A DNA stretch of 64,000 nucleotides. Origin: CALKYB01 sp964510575. Its GTDB lineage: Bacteria > Bdellovibrionota_C > UBA2361 > SZUA-149 > CALKYB01. The stretch spans positions 1 to 64,000 of the forward strand of contig CAZECN010000004.1 in the NCBI GenBank assembly GCA_964510575.1. The letters are read 5' to 3'. Position numbers and translations under genes: made by a program. The stretch's first letter is position 1. The number at the start of each line of letters is the position of its first letter. This document shows positions 60,602-64,000 of this stretch, in pieces. The notes below the pieces were generated by a model. The model was given only the letters and a program-made list of their open reading frames with translations, was not told where the DNA came from and searched no databases.

Positions 60602-63235
60602 CTACTCCGATTCTGCCAAAGTAATATTAACTTTTAGCTCTTCGCCAGAAACAAATGCTATCGCGCCAGCTGTTAGGTTTGATGCTCTTGAAATATCATT
60701 TTCCACTGCTCGAGCCTTTTTAAGTAACTGCTCATTCCCCGCAACCTCAAGAGAATCCACTGGCCATTTTAACTTTTTCTGAGCCTCAGATTTAGCAAAA
60801 CGAACTTGGGCAAGAATCTCAGATGCAACCGAGACCAAGTCTCCACCCTCTTCTTCAGCTAGTTGTTTTAAACCGTCAAACTCCGCACTTTCAGGCCAAC
60901 TAGACCTATGAATAGAACTAGAATCGCCTCCCTCTTCGCTTTCAGAAAGATACCATGACCATATCTCCTCAGTCACAAATGGTATAACCGGTGCTAGAAG
61001 CCTTAAGTAGACTGAAAGCGCCTTCAACAAAGTAAGTTGAGCAGAAATACTTTCCTCTGAGGAAATCCCTTCACTACCGTATGCTCTGACCTTAACCAGC
61101 TCCAAGTAGTTGTCACAGAAATCCCAAAAAGATTGCTCACTAACAGACAATGCCCCTGCATAATCAAATTGTTGGTAGTATTCATCAGCTTCTTCGACTA
61201 CTTTTTGCAGGCGGACCAAAAAGTCAATATCCACACTCTGAGTTACTTTGCTGGCATCAAATTTGTTGGACTCTGCCTGCTCAAGAAATCCCAGTACGAA
61301 CTTACTTGCGTTAAACAATTTAGTTGAAAGCTTTCTTCCGACTTTAAAGACTGATTCATCATAAGCGGTATCCACCCCTAAACGAGCCCTAGCCGTCCAG
61401 TAACGCACTGCATCTGAGGAATACTGATCCAAAAGACTTTCGGGCGTCACAACATTCCCTTTAGACTTACTCATTTTTTTACGATCTGGATCTAAAATCC
61501 AACCGGAAATCACAACATGATGCCAGGGCACTTCTTTATGATGCATCCAAGCTTTGGCAATGGTGTAAAATGCCCAAGTTCGAATAATCTCATGCGACTG
61601 AGGTCTGATATCCATCGGAAACACGCCGGACATAAGATCTCCTTCCTCACCCCAATTTGCAGCTAGCTGCGGGGTTAAGGAAGATGTCGCCCAGGTATCC
61701 ATCACATCAGGGTCTCCTGTGAAGCCTCCTGGTTGATCCCGCTGGCTTTCATCAAAACCTTCGGGACAATCAATAAATGGATCCACTGGCAGTTGATCTA
61801 TTGGCGCAACAATTGGCTCTGCATAAACTGTTTCCCCGCTCTCATTCAAAGGGTACCAAACAGGAAAAGGAACTCCAAAAAACCTTTGACGACTAATACA
61901 CCAGTCTTGATTTAACCCCTCAACCCAATTCGAATATCTAGTGTGCATGTGAGAAGGTTGCCAACCTACTTTCTCACCTTGAGCAAGCAACTCTTCTTTT
62001 TGCTCTAGAATCTTTATAAACCATTGGCGAGTCGTGATGAACTCAATTGGCCTGTCCCCTTTCTCGTAAAACTTTACTGGGTGATTGACCTGTTTAGGCT
62101 CGCCTCGCAGAGCACTCTCATCTCCAAAAACACTAGTTCCTGGTCTGCCCAAAATCTCTGCGATTTTCGTTCTGGCTTGGTGAACTTTTAATCCTAAGAG
62201 TTCACTGTAAAACTCGGCAGCCTGCTCCGGTTGGTCACTCTTAAAAACGCCTTCTCCAAATTCAATCTCTTGCATTCGGCCATCACTACCAATCGATTGC
62301 TTAATCGGTAGTGAATTTTTCTTCCACCAATCAACATCAGCGGCATCTCCAAAAGTACAAACCATCATTATTCCACTGCCCTTTTCAGGGTCAGCGTGAT
62401 CAGAAGGCATAATTGGAACACGGGCATTGAAAAGCGGAGTAATAGCCTCTTTACCAAAATACTTTTGGAAGCGCTGATCATCTGGATGGGCAACAACAGC
62501 AATGCAAGAACTAAGCAGTTCAGGTCTGGTGGTGGATATTATAAACTCAGAGCTTTCATCAATTGCAAAGGCAATATCATGGTAAGCCCCTGGCTTTTCC
62601 CGGTCTTCAATATCTGCCTGTGCTAAAGCTGTTTGGTAATCCACATCCCACATAGTGGGAGATTCATTCTGGTAAACAAAACCTTTATCCCAAAGGTCTA
62701 AAAAAGAGCGTTGAGAAATCTTACGGCAACGCAAATCTATCGTTGCGTACTGCTGCCGCCAATCTACAGACAGACCAAGCCTTCTCCAAAGCTTCTCAAA
62801 AGCTTTTTCATCCTCTTCTGTTACAATGGCACAGCTTTCTATAAAATTTTGGCGAGAAACCTCAACAAAACCCTTAGACTTACCGGCTTCCTCTGGTTTC
62901 CAACTACTGTCATAGGCAAGCCGTGGGTTACATCTAATTCCAAATTTATTTTGAACTCGCCTTTCAGTTGGAAGACCATTATCGTCCCAGCCCATTGGGT
63001 ATAGAATATTCTTACCTTTCATTCTCTGGTAACGGGTAACCATATCAGTATGCGTGTAACTGAAAACATGACCTATGTGCAAAGAACCAGAGACCGTAGG
63101 AGGCGGAGTATCAACCACAAAAGTCTCATCCCGTCCTTTAGTGCTGTCATAAAAATAAACTTCATCGTTCTCCCATTTTTCAGCTAAAGCTGGCTCAACA
63201 GTCTCGGGAGAGTATTTCTTGGGAAGTTCTTTCAT
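60602..63235 (-). CDS. valS: Valyl-tRNA synthetase (archaeal/actinobacterial sequence type)
   Basis: An 877-residue class I synthetase charging tRNA-Val. HIGH is at residues 53-56 and KMSKS near 585; the editing domain follows the Rossmann start. The segment MGWDDNGLPTERRVQ is characteristic of the archaeal, actinobacterial and rickettsial type of ValS rather than the usual bacterial form (with a GTDHAGIATQ-like segment). No C-terminal coiled-coil arm of the bacterial type is apparent. It leads valS-nadC-pgeF. Confidence 0.94.
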   Translation of the reverse strand: MKELPKKYSPETVEPALAEKWENDEVYFYDSTKGRDETFVVDTPPPTVSGSLHIGHVFSYTHTDMVTRYQRMKGKNILYPMGWDDNGLPTERRVQNKFGIRCNPRLAYDSSWKPEEAGKSKGFVEVSRQNFIESCAIVTEEDEKAFEKLWRRLGLSVDWRQQYATIDLRCRKISQRSFLDLWDKGFVYQNESPTMWDVDYQTALAQADIEDREKPGAYHDIAFAIDESSEFIISTTRPELLSSCIAVVAHPDDQRFQKYFGKEAITPLFNARVPIMPSDHADPEKGSGIMMVCTFGDAADVDWWKKNSLPIKQSIGSDGRMQEIEFGEGVFKSDQPEQAAEFYSELLGLKVHQARTKIAEILGRPGTSVFGDESALRGEPKQVNHPVKFYEKGDRPIEFITTRQWFIKILEQKEELLAQGEKVGWQPSHMHTRYSNWVEGLNQDWCISRQRFFGVPFPVWYPLNESGETVYAEPIVAPIDQLPVDPFIDCPEGFDESQRDQPGGFTGDPDVMDTWATSSLTPQLAANWGEEGDLMSGVFPMDIRPQSHEIIRTWAFYTIAKAWMHHKEVPWHHVVISGWILDPDRKKMSKSKGNVVTPESLLDQYSSDAVRYWTARARLGVDTAYDESVFKVGRKLSTKLFNASKFVLGFLEQAESNKFDASKVTQSVDIDFLVRLQKVVEEADEYYQQFDYAGALSVSEQSFWDFCDNYLELVKVRAYGSEGISSEESISAQLTLLKALSVYLRLLAPVIPFVTEEIWSWYLSESEEGGDSSSIHRSSWPESAEFDGLKQLAEEEGGDLVSVASEILAQVRFAKSEAQKKLKWPVDSLEVAGNEQLLKKARAVENDISRASNLTAGAIAFVSGEELKVNITLAESE

Positions 63236-63350
63236 TGCTGGGATCTAAAGAATAAGAAGAAGGTACAAAATATCAGTAAACTTATAGCTTCTTACGGCTT
63301 AAGAGCAGGTAAATATTGGAGCTCGAATGCCGGCAGGGCTACAGGCACGT

Positions 63351-63379
63351 TAAATACCCCGCACATCAGCAATTTGCAA
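63351..63379 (-). promoter_or_regulatory. Candidate promoter for valS
   Basis: On the minus strand TTGCAA (63379-63374) and TATTTA (63356-63351) are spaced by 17 bases, about 115 bases upstream of the valS start. The leader between has no T-box pattern. Box matches are moderate, so this is a candidate only. Confidence 0.35.
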
Positions 63380-63397
63380 AGGTAAAACTACTTGGTT

Positions 63398-64000
63398 CTA
63401 GAGGGTTAGGAGGTAGGCGATGGCGGCTAGGATTAGCATGATGACTAGCAATCCGGCACCCAGAATTAGCTTTTCAGCTCCTCCAGAACCCTTAGGGGTA
63501 GAGCCATCAGGCATTCCAAATTTAGCCATCTGGATTCCTCCAATGGCTGGGTTAATCGACGTATTGCGATCTTCGTCGAACTGGTTGGAGTTACCGAAGA
63601 CATAGTTTCTGCTGTCTCTATCTCGTCTCTTTGCAGCCTCGGATAACCAGCTATCTGAATTTTTTCTTTGTCTAGCCATATCAGGAGGAAGGTTTTCCTC
63701 ACTGTAAAGAGGCACATCTGAGATACCACCATCCTGAACGAACTGTTCGGCTGTCATACTAGAAACTGGAAGTTCTTTAGCTCTTGTTCCTAAATCATTA
63801 ATTAGGAGTCTGTAAGGACCAATCTCAATCATGTTCGAGTCCACAAGACTCGAGGTTCCACTAACCGATAATCCAGAAAGCACAACCGGAACCGATGGGG
63901 CTACAGTTTTCAGCTCCAGACGCTCATTATTTCTAGTAATTGAAAACTGAAGTTTGTCCTGAGGCTCTCCATCAATCTGCAAATCACCCTCTGAACCACC
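63398..64000 (-). CDS. FHA-like protein with C-terminal membrane anchor, N-terminus cut
   Basis: The frame is open to the window edge, so the N-terminus is missing. At least 200 residues are visible. The first ~75 look like the beta-rich end of an FHA-like or immunoglobulin-like domain (SGLSVSGTSSLVDSNMIEIGPYRLLI). A polar linker follows, rich in Asp, Asn, Ser and Arg. A C-terminal hydrophobic helix (LILGAGLLVIMLILAAIAYLLTL) forms a tail anchor. I do not recognise the family with confidence. Confidence 0.6.
   Translation of the reverse strand, partial: GGSEGDLQIDGEPQDKLQFSITRNNERLELKTVAPSVPVVLSGLSVSGTSSLVDSNMIEIGPYRLLINDLGTRAKELPVSSMTAEQFVQDGGISDVPLYSEENLPPDMARQRKNSDSWLSEAAKRRDRDSRNYVFGNSNQFDEDRNTSINPAIGGIQMAKFGMPDGSTPKGSGGAEKLILGAGLLVIMLILAAIAYLLTL

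Noticed and set aside
63236..63397. T-box leader for valS
   Set aside because: No T-box conserved sequence or specifier stem is visible, and such leaders are rare in this kind of bacterium.
1..64000. CRISPR arrays, insertion sequences, prophage or integron
   Set aside because: No regularly spaced repeats, transposase, integrase or phage structural genes were found.

Overview
The window looks like chromosomal core sequence of a Gram-negative, delta-proteobacterium-like lineage (Bdellovibrionota, Myxococcota, Desulfobacterota or SAR324 in the broad sense). This is inference from gene order and protein content, with no database search. The supporting blocks are ispE / tRNA-Gln / prs / rplY / pth / hppA / rpsF / rplI, yebC-ruvA-ruvB, rplU-rpmA-obgE-rsfS, several lipoproteins with clear lipoboxes, a type IV prepilin, a bifunctional PBP1b-like enzyme and NtrY/NtrX-type sigma-54 signalling. 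Base composition is moderately AT-rich and even. I see no insertion sequence, prophage, integrase, CRISPR array or rRNA. The only tRNA found is tRNA-Gln(TTG).

Layout. 1-1.7 kb: an edge-truncated unknown protein and a transglutaminase-like protein with a probable frameshift. 1.9-4.6 kb: a coupled trio (TraB family, DUF2231-like membrane protein, amidohydrolase). 4.9-10 kb, minus strand: a membrane-anchored TPR-like protein, bifunctional nuclease family protein, MiaB, two lipoproteins and a small unknown. 10.1-13.8 kb, plus strand: SDR oxidoreductase, SpeA and a YiiX-like papain-fold protein. 13.8-15.8 kb, minus strand: HEAT-like, SCP2-like and TPR proteins. 15.9-18 kb: promoter, TPP riboswitch and thiC. 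18-20.4 kb: WecB and a glycosyltransferase. 20.8-23.1 kb: rplU, rpmA, obgE, rsfS. 23.2-25.1 kb: FadI-like thiolase and a KOW-Smr protein. 25.4-29.4 kb: a TadE / TadE-like / TadG-VWA operon ending in a strong intrinsic terminator that lies inside the antisense end of ftcD.

29.3-42.1 kb is a long minus-strand run: sigma-54 response regulator, then (after a divergent zinc-ribbon gene) ispE, tRNA-Gln, prs, rplY, pth, hppA, rpsF, rplI, a LamG-like protein, an O-antigen ligase family protein and ftcD. 42.3-44.4 kb: a secreted TPR protein and an unknown coiled-coil membrane protein. 44.4-47.2 kb, minus strand: prepilin behind a good sigma-54 promoter, a PilP-domain protein and a DHH phosphoesterase. 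47.6-54 kb: a lipoprotein, then yebC, ruvA, ruvB, ntrY and fbp. 54.2-64 kb: PBP1b-like enzyme, asd-truA, a YdcH-like protein, valS-nadC-pgeF and an edge-truncated tail-anchored protein.

How it fits together. Most genes are housekeeping: translation and tRNA modification, isoprenoid, thiamine, NAD, polyamine and aspartate-family synthesis, gluconeogenesis, murein synthesis and recombination. The more unusual material is the stand-alone Tad-type pseudopilin/VWA operon, the pilin-plus-PilP pair under a predicted sigma-54 promoter near NtrY/NtrX genes, the frameshifted transglutaminase, the hairpin-led zinc-ribbon gene, the absence of rpsR and ruvC from their usual places, and a valyl-tRNA synthetase of the archaeal/actinobacterial sequence type. 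None of these amounts to a proven new system; the Tad-type operon is the best candidate.
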